Assembly: GCF_004138485.1 (NCBI RefSeq)
Contig: NZ_RYEV01000003.1
Location: 1,178,001 to 1,242,000 of the forward strand
Reading direction: 5' to 3'
Source: Peristeroidobacter soli
Lineage (GTDB): Bacteria > Pseudomonadota > Gammaproteobacteria > Steroidobacterales > Steroidobacteraceae
Length of the DNA stretch: 64,000 nucleotides
Shown here: in pieces, positions 24,060-33,924 of the stretch
How the letters are laid out: the number at the start of each line of letters is the position of its first letter
How positions within the stretch are numbered: position 1 is the stretch's first letter
Notes under the pieces: generated by a model
The model's database searches: none
Told to the model about the DNA's origin: nothing
The model's input: the letters and a program-made list of their open reading frames with translations, nothing else
Position numbers and translations under genes: made by a program

Positions 24060-26756
24060 ATGAGCAGAAAGGTTGCCTACGCATTGCTCGCGGCGAGCTG
24101 CGGAATCACGCAGGTCCAGGCGCAGAACGTGACCAGCGCCGAGGACAGCATCGATGAGGTGGTGGTCACCGGCTATCGCGGCGCCCTGCAGAATTCGATC
24201 GCGGAGAAACGCGGGTCGGATCAGATCATGGAAACGATTTCGGCGGAGGACATCGGCAAGCTGCCGGACAACAGCATCGCCGAGTCCCTTGCCCGCGCGC
24301 CCGGCCTGACCACGCAGCGCCTCGACGGTCGCGCGCAGGTCATCAGTATTCGCGGTCTCGCGCCGGACTTTGCCACCACGCTGCTCAACGGCCGCGAGCA
24401 GGTCACCACCGGCGACAATCGAAGTGCCGAGTACGATCAGTATCCGGCCGAATTGCTCAGCGCTGTCAGTGTGTACAAGACACCGCAGGCCAGTCTCATC
24501 GGCCAGGGTTTGTCGGGCACCGTCGATCTACGCACGACCCGCCCGCTTGCCTATGGCAAGCGCACGCTGGCAGGCAACGTGCGTGGCGAAACGCTGTCGC
24601 TCGGCAAGCTCAACGCGGGCTCCGAAGATACCGGCTATCGGGCCAGCGGCACGTACATCGATCAATTTGCGAACGACAAGGTCGGTATCGCCATCGGCAT
24701 CGCGCACATGATGTCGCCGACGCAGATCGAGAAGTTCAACACGTGGGGCTATCCCACGGTGGACGGCGTGCTCGGGCTGGGCGGCGTGAAGCCGTATGTC
24801 GTTTCCACCGAGTTGAAGCGCACCGGTGTGATGGCGACCCTCGAATTCCAGCCGTCGGAAAATTTCAACACCGTGCTCGACGTGTATTACAGCAAGTTCA
24901 AGGACGATCAGCTGTTGCGCGGTATCGAGCTGCCGCTGCTGTGGGGCGGAGCGACGCTGCAACCGGGCTACACCGTCACCAACGGCGTGGCCACCAGCGG
25001 TACGTTCAGCAACGTCAAAGGGGTGATTCGTAACGATGCCAACCGCCGCGATGCCGATCTGTGGTCGGTGGGCTGGAACGCCAAGCTGGACGTGGATAAG
25101 TGGGCGTTCACCGGCGATGTGAATTATTCCACGGTCGACCGTCGCGACATCATTCTGGAAACCTATTCGGGCACGGGTCGTCCGCCGAGCGGCGCCACCG
25201 ATACGCTGAGCTATAACATCAACAGCGAAGGCGTGGTGCGCTTCAACTCGGGCCTCGACTACGCCAACGCGAATCAGATCTTTCTGACCAGCCCGCAAGG
25301 GTGGGGCGGCAATGCCATCGCCGGCGGCCAGGACGGCTTCATCAACAGCCCCAACATCAAGGATGAGCTGACGGCGCTGCGCATCAGCGCGAGTCGCGAG
25401 CTGGACAACGGCTTGCTCAAGGCCGTGGATGTGGGCGTCAACTACACGACGCGCGACAAGGATTATAACCCCGACCGTTATTTCCTCGGGTTGGTCGCCA
25501 ACGCCAGCGATCCTCAGCACGATCTGAGTGTGTCGATTCCGTCGGGCTCGCAGTTGCGACCGACGCGTCTGGGTTACATCGGCATCCCGGGCATGGTCAG
25601 CTACGACCCGATCGCGCTGGCCTACAGCGGCATTTATAACCTCGTGCCCGCCGCCGACGCCGCCGTTTACAGCCGCGAGTGGTCGGTCGGCGAAGACGTG
25701 CTGACCGGCTTCGCCATGCTTCGTCTGGATTCGCTGCTGGGAAACTCGGCGCTGACGGGCAACCTGGGTGTGCAGTTCGTGCGGACCGAACAGGATTCCT
25801 CCGGCTTCGGCGCGTCCGGCGATCCGGCGCAACCCTTCCCGCTCGATACATCGCAAAGCTACACCGAGACGCTGCCCAGCTTGAACCTGTCGTTGCGCAT
25901 GGCCGACGACCTGATTCTGCGCCTGGGTGCGGCCCGTCAGCTCGCGCGACCGCGCATGGATGAAATGCGCGCGTCGATCAGTTTCACGTACGACAACGCG
26001 CGTGCCGGCAACAGCAATATCGAGTTCTCGCCGTGGGGCGGTGAAGGCGGCAATCCGAAGCTGAAGCCCTGGATCGCGGACGCGGTGGATCTGTCCGTCG
26101 AGAAGTACTTCGGCCGCGAGGGCTACGTGTCCGGCTCGCTGTACTTCAAGGATTTGAAGTCGTACATCTATACGCAGGCAGCCGTGTATGACTTCAGCAC
26201 GTTCCCGGTCACCGGCGGACCGGAGCCGGTGCTGCGCCAGGGCTATGTGACCACTCCGCAAAACGGCGACGGTGGCGAGATCTACGGTTACGAGCTCGCC
26301 GCGACGATTCCGTTTGGCATGGCCTGGGCTGCGCTGGAGGGCTTCGGCTTTCAGGCCAGCTACTCGCTGACCAAGAGCAACATTCAGCCCGATCCCACCA
26401 ATCCGAAACGGCCCATTCCCGGCCTGTCGGAAGACGTGATCAACGCGACGGTGTATTTCGAGCGTGCCGGCTTCTCGACGCGTCTGAGCGCACGTCATCG
26501 CTCCTCGTTCATCGCCGAAGTGCAAGGCGTGGGGGCCGAGCGGTTGCTGCGCATGGCGAAGGGCGAGACGCTGATCGATGCGCAGATGAGCTACGAGTTC
26601 CAGGAAGGCACCATCCGCGGCCTGACGCTGCTGTTGCAAGGGACCAATCTCACCGACGAGCCGTTCATCACCCACGAGTTGAACGATTCGCGGCAGGTGA
26701 TCGATCACCAGATCTTCGGTCGTCGTTATCTGTTCGGCGCGAGCTACAAGTATTGA
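24060..26756 (+). CDS. TonB-dependent receptor, probable maltodextrin uptake
   Basis: The 898-residue outer-membrane receptor has a signal peptide (VAYALLAASCGITQVQAQ), a TonB-box-like EVVVTG, a plug (EDIGKLPDNSIAESLARAPG, VISIRGLAPDFATTLLNGRE) and a beta-barrel ending in an aromatic residue (FGASYKY). The plug wording matches the carbohydrate-type receptors of Caulobacter and Xanthomonas maltose loci. ATG 24060 has GGGGGAA seven bases upstream; the same leader pattern precedes the GH97 start. It lies under its own LacI-type operator and leads a unit with the halogenase, amylase and MFS carrier, so it most likely imports maltooligosaccharides across the outer membrane. Confidence 0.9.
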   Translation: MSRKVAYALLAASCGITQVQAQNVTSAEDSIDEVVVTGYRGALQNSIAEKRGSDQIMETISAEDIGKLPDNSIAESLARAPGLTTQRLDGRAQVISIRGLAPDFATTLLNGREQVTTGDNRSAEYDQYPAELLSAVSVYKTPQASLIGQGLSGTVDLRTTRPLAYGKRTLAGNVRGETLSLGKLNAGSEDTGYRASGTYIDQFANDKVGIAIGIAHMMSPTQIEKFNTWGYPTVDGVLGLGGVKPYVVSTELKRTGVMATLEFQPSENFNTVLDVYYSKFKDDQLLRGIELPLLWGGATLQPGYTVTNGVATSGTFSNVKGVIRNDANRRDADLWSVGWNAKLDVDKWAFTGDVNYSTVDRRDIILETYSGTGRPPSGATDTLSYNINSEGVVRFNSGLDYANANQIFLTSPQGWGGNAIAGGQDGFINSPNIKDELTALRISASRELDNGLLKAVDVGVNYTTRDKDYNPDRYFLGLVANASDPQHDLSVSIPSGSQLRPTRLGYIGIPGMVSYDPIALAYSGIYNLVPAADAAVYSREWSVGEDVLTGFAMLRLDSLLGNSALTGNLGVQFVRTEQDSSGFGASGDPAQPFPLDTSQSYTETLPSLNLSLRMADDLILRLGAARQLARPRMDEMRASISFTYDNARAGNSNIEFSPWGGEGGNPKLKPWIADAVDLSVEKYFGREGYVSGSLYFKDLKSYIYTQAAVYDFSTFPVTGGPEPVLRQGYVTTPQNGDGGEIYGYELAATIPFGMAWAALEGFGFQASYSLTKSNIQPDPTNPKRPIPGLSEDVINATVYFERAGFSTRLSARHRSSFIAEVQGVGAERLLRMAKGETLIDAQMSYEFQEGTIRGLTLLLQGTNLTDEPFITHELNDSRQVIDHQIFGRRYLFGASYKY

Positions 26757-26779
26757 GGCCTTTCTGACACCATGCCCGC

Positions 26780-28270
26780 ATGAGTGCAGAGGCTCGCCAG
26801 ATCACCATTGCCGGCGGCGGTACCGCCGGCTGGATGACCGCCGCGTCGCTCGCCCGCTTCCTCGACAAACGCTATCGGGTCCGACTGATCGAATCGGACC
26901 AGATCGGCACGGTGGGCGTGGGCGAGGCGACCATTCCTCAGATCCAGTTGTTCAACCAGGCGCTCGGCCTGGATGAGAACGACTTCCTGCGCCGGACGCA
27001 GGGCACGTTCAAACTCGGCATTCAATTCGTCGACTGGCTGCGGCCGGGGCATCGATACATTCACGCGTTCGGACAGATCGGGCGGCCGCTCGGGCTGCTG
27101 CCATTCCATCAATACTGGCTGAGATATCGTGCCGGCGGTGGCGAGCTGGGCATCGATGCGTTCTCATTGAACGCGTCGGCGGCCGCGCAGAACAAATTCA
27201 CGCGACAGGTGAAGCCGGCGAATGCCACCTTGCCACCGATGACGTACGCGTTTCACTTCGACGCGTCGTTGTATGCGAAGTATCTGCGCAACTACGCGGA
27301 GCAACGCGGCGTCGTGCGCATCGAAGGCAAGATCGAGCAGGTTCAGCAGCGTCATGATGGTTCCATCGATGCGCTCGTGCTCGCGAACGGCGAGCGTGTC
27401 GGCGGCGATCTGTTCATCGACTGCTCGGGCTTTCGGGGCCTGCTGATCGAACAAACCTTGAAGACGGGTTATGACGATTGGTCGCACTGGCTGCCGTGCG
27501 ATCGGGCGATGGCCGTGCCGTGTGCGCGGGCGGGTGAGTTCACTCCATACACGCGGTCGACGGCGCGTCCCGCGGGCTGGCAGTGGCGCATTCCGTTACA
27601 GCATCGCACCGGCAATGGCTATGTTTATAGCAGTCGTCATTTGAGCGATGACGAGGCGGCGGCGACGCTGCTCGCCAATCTCGACGGCGAAGCGCTCGCC
27701 GATCCGCGGCCACTGCGTTTCGTTGCCGGCAAGCGCAGGAAATTCTGGAACCGCAACTGCGTGGCGATCGGACTGGCGGGCGGTTTCATGGAGCCGCTGG
27801 AATCCACCAGCATTCATCTGGTGCAAACTGCGATCGCACGCCTGCTGACGTTCTTGCCCGACGGCGAGCCGCGACAGGCGGATATCGATGAGTTCAACCG
27901 GCAGGCGGCGTTCGAGTACGAGCGCATCCGCGACTTCCTGGTCCTGCATTACAAAGCAGTAGAGCGCAACGACACGCCGTTCTGGGATTACTGTCGCACG
28001 ATGCCGATTCCCGAGGAGCTGCAGCGAAAGATCGATCTGTTCAGCACCGGCGGCCGCATCGTTCGACACAACGACGAGTTGTTTACTGAAGTCGGCTGGC
28101 TGCAAGTGCTGCTCGGACAGGGCGTGAATCCCGCCGGACATCATCCGTTGGCCGATCAGTTGTCCGCCGGCGAACTGGCGGAGTTCATGAATACGATTCG
28201 CGCAGTGATTCAGCACGAGACCGGCGCCATGCCCACGCATGCCGGGTTCGTCGCAGCTCACTGCGCATAA
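26780..28270 (+). CDS. Flavin-dependent tryptophan-halogenase family protein
   Basis: The 496-residue protein has the halogenase signatures: FAD motif IAGGGTAGWMTAASLARFL, VGVGEATIPQIQ, the lysine that forms the chloramine in FKLGIQFVDW, the WxWxIP motif as WQWRIPL, and the catalytic Glu in EPLESTSIHL. All key residues of PrnA-type enzymes are kept, so catalysis is plausible. Yet it sits between a maltodextrin receptor and an amylase, a position where homologues occur in other TonB-type sugar loci without known function. It starts 24 bases after the receptor stop, no separate promoter seen. Substrate unknown; halogenation of a sugar-linked or peptide indole is speculation. Confidence 0.88.
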   Translation: MSAEARQITIAGGGTAGWMTAASLARFLDKRYRVRLIESDQIGTVGVGEATIPQIQLFNQALGLDENDFLRRTQGTFKLGIQFVDWLRPGHRYIHAFGQIGRPLGLLPFHQYWLRYRAGGGELGIDAFSLNASAAAQNKFTRQVKPANATLPPMTYAFHFDASLYAKYLRNYAEQRGVVRIEGKIEQVQQRHDGSIDALVLANGERVGGDLFIDCSGFRGLLIEQTLKTGYDDWSHWLPCDRAMAVPCARAGEFTPYTRSTARPAGWQWRIPLQHRTGNGYVYSSRHLSDDEAAATLLANLDGEALADPRPLRFVAGKRRKFWNRNCVAIGLAGGFMEPLESTSIHLVQTAIARLLTFLPDGEPRQADIDEFNRQAAFEYERIRDFLVLHYKAVERNDTPFWDYCRTMPIPEELQRKIDLFSTGGRIVRHNDELFTEVGWLQVLLGQGVNPAGHHPLADQLSAGELAEFMNTIRAVIQHETGAMPTHAGFVAAHCA

Positions 28271-28287
28271 GAGAGATTGGGGGACAC

Positions 28288-30096
28288 GTGAAAGTGACGA
28301 AGTATCTGGCCGCCGTGCTCGGCCTGGCCTGCACCGCCTGGGCGAGCGCCGATGATTTCCGCGCACGTTTGCCACAGGATGAAGTCATTTATTTCCTGCT
28401 GCCGGATCGATTCGAGAATGGCGACCCGAAAAACGATCGCGGCGGGCTGAAAGGCGATCGTCTCAAGACCGGCTTCGATCCCACGCACAAAGGGTTCTAT
28501 CACGGCGGCGATCTGCGCGGCCTGATCCAGCGGCTCGATTACATTCAGGGGCTCGGGGCCACCGCGATCTGGCTCGGTCCCATTTATAAGAACAAGCCGG
28601 TGCAGGGCGCGCCCGGGCAGGAGTCGGCGGGTTATCACGGCTATTGGATCACCGACTTCACGCGGGTCGACGATCACTTCGGCTCGCAGCAGGACATGAA
28701 GGATCTCGTCGAGCACGCGCACGCGCGCGGCATCAAGGTCTATCTCGACATCATCACCAATCACACCGCCGACGTGATCTCCTATCGGCAGTGCCCAGGC
28801 AGCGAATGCGCCTATCGATCACGCGCCGACTATCCGTACGGCAAGGCCGGTGGCACGAATGGCGCTTCGATCAACGACGGCTTCCTGGGCGACAGCGTTC
28901 AAACCGACGCGAATTTCGCGAAGCTGAAGCGCGCCGACTTCGCATATGACGTCTTCGTGCCCGCCGCAGAAGCCAGCGTGAAAGTGCCCGCGTGGCTCAA
29001 CGATCCGATCTGGTATCACAACCGTGGCAACAGCCTGTTCCGCGGCGAGAGCAGCACGATGGGCGACTTCGCCGGCCTCGACGATCTCATGACCGAGAAT
29101 CCGCGCGTGGCGCAGGGATTCATCGACATCTACGGCCAGTGGATCGAGGAGTTCGGCGTCGACGGCTTCCGCATCGATACGGCGCGGCATGTGAATTCCG
29201 AGTTCTGGCAGGCGTTCGCGCCGGCGATGTTGAAGAAGGCGGCGGCGCGGGGCATTCCGAACTTTCACATCTTTGGCGAAGTGGCGGCGGAGGTCGTCGA
29301 CATTCCATCGCTGACGCGTGCGACGCGCGTCGACAAGCTGCCAACGGTGCTGGACTTCGCCTTTCGCGCGGCCGTGATCGACGCGCTCACGCTGAAAACG
29401 GGCCCCGACAAGCTCGCGGCCATGTTCAGCGGCGACACGCTCTACGAAGGCGGCGAGGCGACGGCGATGCAGTTGCCGACGTTCGTCAGCAATCATGATG
29501 CCGGCCGCTTTGGCTTCTACGCTCGCAAGAACCTGCCAGGCGTGAGCGACGCGGAAGTCCTGCAACGAATGATCCTGGCCCACGCGATGATGTTTACGCT
29601 GCGGGGCGTGCCAGTGATCTATTCAGGGGATGAGCAAGGCTTCGCCGGCGACGGCATCGATCAGGACGCGCGCGAGGATATGTTCCCGAGCCGCGTCGCC
29701 AGCTACAACGACAACGTCCTGCTCGGCACCAAGGCGACGACGGCGGTCAGCAACTTCGATCGGGGCCACCCGGTGTATCAAGCTATCGTCGAACTGTCCG
29801 CGCTGCGAAAGGAACATGCCGCGTTACGCCGGGGCAAACAGATCGTCCGCAACTACGCCGAGAAGCCCGGCCTGTTCGCCGTCTCGCGCGTCGATCCTCA
29901 AACGCAGCGAGAGATCCTGATCGCGTTCAACACGTCGACCGAGCCGCTGCAGGTCAACGTCGAGGTCGATGCACGAACGCACGCGTTCAGATCGCTGAAA
30001 GGGCGCTGCGCGCCGCAGCCATCGGCACCGGGTAGCTATAAAGTAACGTTGGAGCCCTTGAGCTACGTGGTGTGCGCGGCGCAGGATGAGACATGA
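28288..30096 (+). CDS. Secreted GH13 alpha-amylase / cyclomaltodextrinase-like
   Basis: The 602-residue protein has a signal peptide (cleavage near WASA-DD) and the GH13 set: EVIYFLLPDRFENGDPKND, nucleophile Asp297 in GFRIDTARHV, acid/base Glu331 in IFGEVAAE, Asp404 in VSNHDAGRF. Cys pair in RQCPGSECAYRS suggests a periplasmic disulfide. Similar enzymes in Xanthomonas and Caulobacter maltose loci cut maltodextrins or cyclodextrins. GTG 28288 lies three bases after GGGGGA; GTG 28294 would have better spacing. Sixteen bases after the halogenase stop, and its own stop overlaps the MFS start. Confidence 0.88.
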   Translation: MKVTKYLAAVLGLACTAWASADDFRARLPQDEVIYFLLPDRFENGDPKNDRGGLKGDRLKTGFDPTHKGFYHGGDLRGLIQRLDYIQGLGATAIWLGPIYKNKPVQGAPGQESAGYHGYWITDFTRVDDHFGSQQDMKDLVEHAHARGIKVYLDIITNHTADVISYRQCPGSECAYRSRADYPYGKAGGTNGASINDGFLGDSVQTDANFAKLKRADFAYDVFVPAAEASVKVPAWLNDPIWYHNRGNSLFRGESSTMGDFAGLDDLMTENPRVAQGFIDIYGQWIEEFGVDGFRIDTARHVNSEFWQAFAPAMLKKAAARGIPNFHIFGEVAAEVVDIPSLTRATRVDKLPTVLDFAFRAAVIDALTLKTGPDKLAAMFSGDTLYEGGEATAMQLPTFVSNHDAGRFGFYARKNLPGVSDAEVLQRMILAHAMMFTLRGVPVIYSGDEQGFAGDGIDQDAREDMFPSRVASYNDNVLLGTKATTAVSNFDRGHPVYQAIVELSALRKEHAALRRGKQIVRNYAEKPGLFAVSRVDPQTQREILIAFNTSTEPLQVNVEVDARTHAFRSLKGRCAPQPSAPGSYKVTLEPLSYVVCAAQDET

Positions 30097-31613
30097 GCCG
30101 CCCGCAGAAGCCCGCGTTGTCGTTCTGGCAGATCTGGAACATGTGTTTCGGATTCCTGGGGATTCAGTTCGGCTTCGCGCTCCAGAACGCCAACGTCAGT
30201 CGCATTTTCCAGACCCTCGGCGCGGACCTGGATCAGATTCCGATGCTGTGGGTGGCGGCGCCGCTGACCGGGCTCATCGTTCAGCCCATCATCGGCTATT
30301 ACTCCGACCGCACCTGGACGCGTCTGGGGCGGCGGCGGCCCTACTTTTTCTTTGGCGCTGTCGCCGCGACCCTGGCGCTATTGTTCATGCCGAATTCTCC
30401 GACGCTGTGGATCGCGGCCGGTCTGCTGTGGCTGCTGGATGCGTCGCTGAATGTTTCCATGGAGCCGTTTCGCGCCTACGTCGGCGATCAATTGCCGCCG
30501 CCGCAACGACCCACCGGCTACGCGATGCAGAGTTTCTTCATCGGGGTCAGCTCGGTGATCGCGAGCTTGCTGCCGTGGATGCTGACCAAGCTGGGCGTCG
30601 CGAACACGGCGCTGCCGGGCGAGATTCCGCACACCGTGAAATATGCGTTCTACTTCGGCGCCGTGATGATGCTCGGCGCAGTGAGCTGGACGGTGTTTAG
30701 CACGCGCGAGTATCCGCCCGAGCAGCTGAAGAATTTCGATGACGCTGGCGTGGTGCGCGAGCGGCCGCTCGATGTCGCCAGATCACGACGCGACGGCGCG
30801 GTCTGGCTCGGCGCCGGCATGGTCGGGCTGCTCGCCATCTATACGTTGCACTGGGATCGGCAGCTGTATCTGCTGGCCGGTGGCATCGCCGTTTACGGCG
30901 CGGCGCTGCTGGTGCTCAGCGCCTCGCGATCGAGCAACATGTTCACGTCCATCATGACCGACGTGCACCACATGCCCGAGGCGATGCGCCGTCTCGCGGT
31001 CGTGCAGTTCTTTTCCTGGTTCGCATTGTTCGCCATGTGGATCTACACGACGGCGGCCGTCACCCAAATGCATTTCGGCACGACGGATGTTCAGTCCGCC
31101 GCGTACAACGAAGGCGCAAATTGGGTCGGCGTGCTGTTCGCGGCGTACAGCGGATTCTCGGCGCTGGCCGCCATCGTGATTCCATTCATGGTGCGGCTGT
31201 GGGGACTGCGCGTGAGTCACCTGATCAACGTGTGGCTCGGCGCGGCGGGGCTGGTGTCGTTCGTGGCGATTCGCGATCCGCAGTGGTTGCTGGTCGCGAT
31301 GCTCGGGATCGGCTTCGCGTGGGCCTCGATCCTGTCGCTGCCCTATGCGTTGCTGTCCGATAATCTGCCCGCCGAGAAGATGGGCGTGTACATGGGCATC
31401 TTCAATTTTTTCATCGTGATTCCCCAGCTGCTGGCGGCCAGCGTGCTGGGCTTTCTGCTACGGACCTTCCTGGGCGGGGAGCCCGTCTATGCCCTGGTCA
31501 TCGGCGGTGCCAGCCTGTTTCTGGCTGGCATCGCCGTGCTGCGGGTTCAGCCGAAAGTCAGCTTGCCCTTCATCACCGACCAGTGGCCGGGGAAGGAACA
31601 GAAGAACGTGTAA
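30093..31613 (+). CDS. MFS sugar transporter (maltose carrier type, SLC45/GPH-like)
   Basis: The 506-residue protein has twelve predicted hydrophobic segments and the family N-terminus FWQIWNMCFGFLGIQFGFAL, PIIGYYSDRTWTRLGRRRPY and EPFRAYVGDQLP. These match inner-membrane carriers in Xanthomonas and Caulobacter sucrose and maltose loci. ATG 30093 overlaps the amylase stop as ATGA. It would bring maltose or short dextrins into the cytoplasm for the GH13 glucosidase. Its last 22 codons overlap the convergent azurin gene, so the C-terminal tail VQPKVSLPFITDQWPGKEQ is read from the antisense of the azurin copper-site codons. Confidence 0.9.
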   Translation: MSRPQKPALSFWQIWNMCFGFLGIQFGFALQNANVSRIFQTLGADLDQIPMLWVAAPLTGLIVQPIIGYYSDRTWTRLGRRRPYFFFGAVAATLALLFMPNSPTLWIAAGLLWLLDASLNVSMEPFRAYVGDQLPPPQRPTGYAMQSFFIGVSSVIASLLPWMLTKLGVANTALPGEIPHTVKYAFYFGAVMMLGAVSWTVFSTREYPPEQLKNFDDAGVVRERPLDVARSRRDGAVWLGAGMVGLLAIYTLHWDRQLYLLAGGIAVYGAALLVLSASRSSNMFTSIMTDVHHMPEAMRRLAVVQFFSWFALFAMWIYTTAAVTQMHFGTTDVQSAAYNEGANWVGVLFAAYSGFSALAAIVIPFMVRLWGLRVSHLINVWLGAAGLVSFVAIRDPQWLLVAMLGIGFAWASILSLPYALLSDNLPAEKMGVYMGIFNFFIVIPQLLAASVLGFLLRTFLGGEPVYALVIGGASLFLAGIAVLRVQPKVSLPFITDQWPGKEQKNV

Positions 31614-32011
31614 TCGCCGCCTTTCTTCAGCTTGGAGGTCGGGAACGTGACGCTGGTGGTCTCGCCGGCACCGATCACCTTGGTGTGCGCGATGATGCGT
31701 GCATCGTCCTTCGGCACATAGTTGTTGGGCAGACCGGCCGACATGCCGGCGGTGGCGACCGCCTGGAACACCGACGTTTCGGTCAACACCCAGTTGTGAC
31801 CCATGGCGCTGGCGGGCAGCTTGCCGGGATGCGACAGGGTCAGTTTCACTTCGGTACAATCGGCGGCCACGGCCAGCGACGTCTTGTTGAACTGCATGGC
31901 GTCATTGCCTTCGATGGTCAGCTCGCAGGTCTTGGCGGCATGAGTGAGCGGCGCAAAGACGCTGAGCGCGCCGAGCAGAACGGTGGAGGCAAGAATTCTC
32001 GAGATTGTCAT
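31547..32011 (-). CDS. azu: Azurin (blue copper protein)
   Basis: The 154-residue precursor has a signal peptide (cleavage near THA-AKT). Type 1 copper ligands are all present: His72 (GHNWVL), Cys138, His143 and Met147 (FCSFPGHWSVMKG), and the Cys29-Cys52 disulfide pair. Azurin carries single electrons in the periplasm, for example to cytochrome oxidase or nitrite reductase. The three C-terminal ligands lie inside the 67-bp tail-to-tail overlap with the MFS gene. It is divergent from tamA and has no obvious operon partner. Confidence 0.95.
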   Translation of the reverse strand: MTISRILASTVLLGALSVFAPLTHAAKTCELTIEGNDAMQFNKTSLAVAADCTEVKLTLSHPGKLPASAMGHNWVLTETSVFQAVATAGMSAGLPNNYVPKDDARIIAHTKVIGAGETTSVTFPTSKLKKGGDYTFFCSFPGHWSVMKGKLTFG

Positions 32012-32178
32012 CGTATTACCTGCTGTGCGGTTGAAGTCGCGAGCGGATTGTCCGGCGTGGACGGCCGGCTTTCAAGCACCGGGTACCGGGACTTCCCGCG
32101 AACGACCCGTGGAACAACCCGAGTCCTAAAACGTCCCTATTGGATGAACTCAGAACGCGCTCCCGGGCTGTCCGGTCA

Positions 32179-33924
32179 ATGACGAATTTGCGGATCCTGC
32201 CCGGCGCCGGCTTGTCCATGCTGTGCGCGTTTTGGAGCGCAACCGCGCTGGCCGAGCGGGTCACCGTCACCATCGACGGTCTCGACGAACAGATGCTCGA
32301 ATCGGCGCGCGCCAATCTCGAGCTGAAACAATATGAGGAGCGCGACGTGTCGGCCGCCCAGGCGCGCCGGCTGTTCGAGCGGGGCAAGGAGCAGATCGTG
32401 CGCTCGCTGGAGCCTTTCGGCTTCTACAACCCCACCGTCGATGGCCGGCTGGAACGGCCGGAGCCCGGTAAATTTCACGCGATTTTCGCGGTGAAGACCG
32501 GCGATCCGGTCATCGTTCAGCAATCGAGCATCGAAGTCGCGCCCGAGGCCACCGAGCTCAAGCCGGTCAAAGCGGCCGTGGAGAGGTTCGAGCCCAGGCA
32601 CGGCGATCGGCTGGATCACGCCGCGTACGAGCGCAGTAAAGACCAGATCTCCAAGGCGCTCGCCAACGACGGTTACCTGTCCGCGCAACTGGTGCGCCAT
32701 AAAGTATCAGTCGTTCGCAGCGCCAACACGGCGGACATCGATCTGGCGTGGGACGTGGGGCCGCGCTATTGCCTGGGCGAGCTGCGGTTCTCCAAGGCGC
32801 AGTTCCCGGATTCGTTTCTACAGAAATTCAAACTGTGGCGGGACGGCGACTATTACTCAGCCGAAAAGCTGCTGCAGTTACAGCAGGCGCTGGTCGACGC
32901 GGACTATTTCACATCGGTGGGAGTCGCGCCCGATCTGGAACACGCGACCAACGGCGAGGTGCCGATCGACGTGATGCTGATTCCGGCCAAGCGCACCTTG
33001 TACACGGCGAATTTCTATTTCAGCACCGACTCCGGTCCGGGCACCAAGCTCGGCGTGCAGCGGCGCTGGCTCAACGATCGCGGCCACAAGTTGAGCGGCG
33101 AAGTCGAATATTCCTCGCGCCTGGAGGAGTACAGCGTCAAGTATCAGATTCCGCATCCCGGCCCGAATCCTCGCAACTACACGTTCGGCGTCGGCTATCG
33201 CGACGAGGAGACCGACACCAGCCGATCACGCATGCTCCGCCTCGCCGGCACTCAGGTCACCGAGCGTTGGAAAGGCTTCACTCGCACGGTCGGCTTGCAG
33301 TATTTGAACGGCGATTTCGAGATCGCCGATGAGCGCGGCCAGACCAGCCTGCTCTATGCCGACGGGCTGCTCACGCGCAAACAGGCCAACGACATTTACT
33401 TTCCGACCGCGGGCTATTCCTTGCTGTACGGCCTGCGCTTCGGCTTCGAACAGCTGCTGTCGGACACGACGTTCGCCCAGATTCGCGCCGAAGGAAAATG
33501 GTTGCGCAAAGTCGGTGACAAGGGCCGCGTGATCCTGCGCTCCGCGCTCGGCGCCATGATCGTGGACGATTTCGATGCCTTGCCGCCGGAGCTGCGCTTC
33601 TTCGCCGGCGGCGACCGTTCGATTCGCGGCTTCGATTACCAGGCGATCGGCGACACCAACGCCTCGGGCGGCGTCATCGGCGGCGAATATCTGGTCGCCG
33701 GCAGCACCGAATACGAACATTACTTTCTGAACAACTGGGGCGCGGCGGTGTTCGCCGATGCGGGCGATGCCTTCAAGTCCAGCTTCGATATCAACGTCGG
33801 CGCGGGCGTCGGCTTGCGATGGAAGTCGCCCATCGGGATGGTGCGCGTCGACGTGGCACGCCCGGTCGTCACCGATCTGGATGGCGGTTGGCGTATCCAC
33901 CTGATCATCGGGCCCGATCTGTGA
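32179..33924 (+). CDS. tamA: Translocation and assembly module outer-membrane protein TamA
   Basis: The 581-residue Omp85-family protein has a signal peptide (LSMLCAFWSATALA), POTRA domains in about residues 25-260 and a 16-strand-type barrel with the signatures FFAGGDRSIRGFDYQAIG and FADAGDAF; it ends LIIGPDL. TamA works with TamB in inserting outer-membrane proteins or moving lipids. ATG 32179 is chosen from the signal peptide; ATG 32140 would place 13 charged residues before it. Its stop overlaps the TamB start. The 167-bp gap to azurin is a divergent promoter region without a motif I can name. Confidence 0.92.
   Translation: MTNLRILPGAGLSMLCAFWSATALAERVTVTIDGLDEQMLESARANLELKQYEERDVSAAQARRLFERGKEQIVRSLEPFGFYNPTVDGRLERPEPGKFHAIFAVKTGDPVIVQQSSIEVAPEATELKPVKAAVERFEPRHGDRLDHAAYERSKDQISKALANDGYLSAQLVRHKVSVVRSANTADIDLAWDVGPRYCLGELRFSKAQFPDSFLQKFKLWRDGDYYSAEKLLQLQQALVDADYFTSVGVAPDLEHATNGEVPIDVMLIPAKRTLYTANFYFSTDSGPGTKLGVQRRWLNDRGHKLSGEVEYSSRLEEYSVKYQIPHPGPNPRNYTFGVGYRDEETDTSRSRMLRLAGTQVTERWKGFTRTVGLQYLNGDFEIADERGQTSLLYADGLLTRKQANDIYFPTAGYSLLYGLRFGFEQLLSDTTFAQIRAEGKWLRKVGDKGRVILRSALGAMIVDDFDALPPELRFFAGGDRSIRGFDYQAIGDTNASGGVIGGEYLVAGSTEYEHYFLNNWGAAVFADAGDAFKSSFDINVGAGVGLRWKSPIGMVRVDVARPVVTDLDGGWRIHLIIGPDL

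Noticed and set aside
24060-26756. Siderophore receptor
   Set aside because: Plug wording, LacI-type operator and amylase/glucosidase neighbours fit carbohydrate uptake; no iron-regulated site or siderophore genes nearby.
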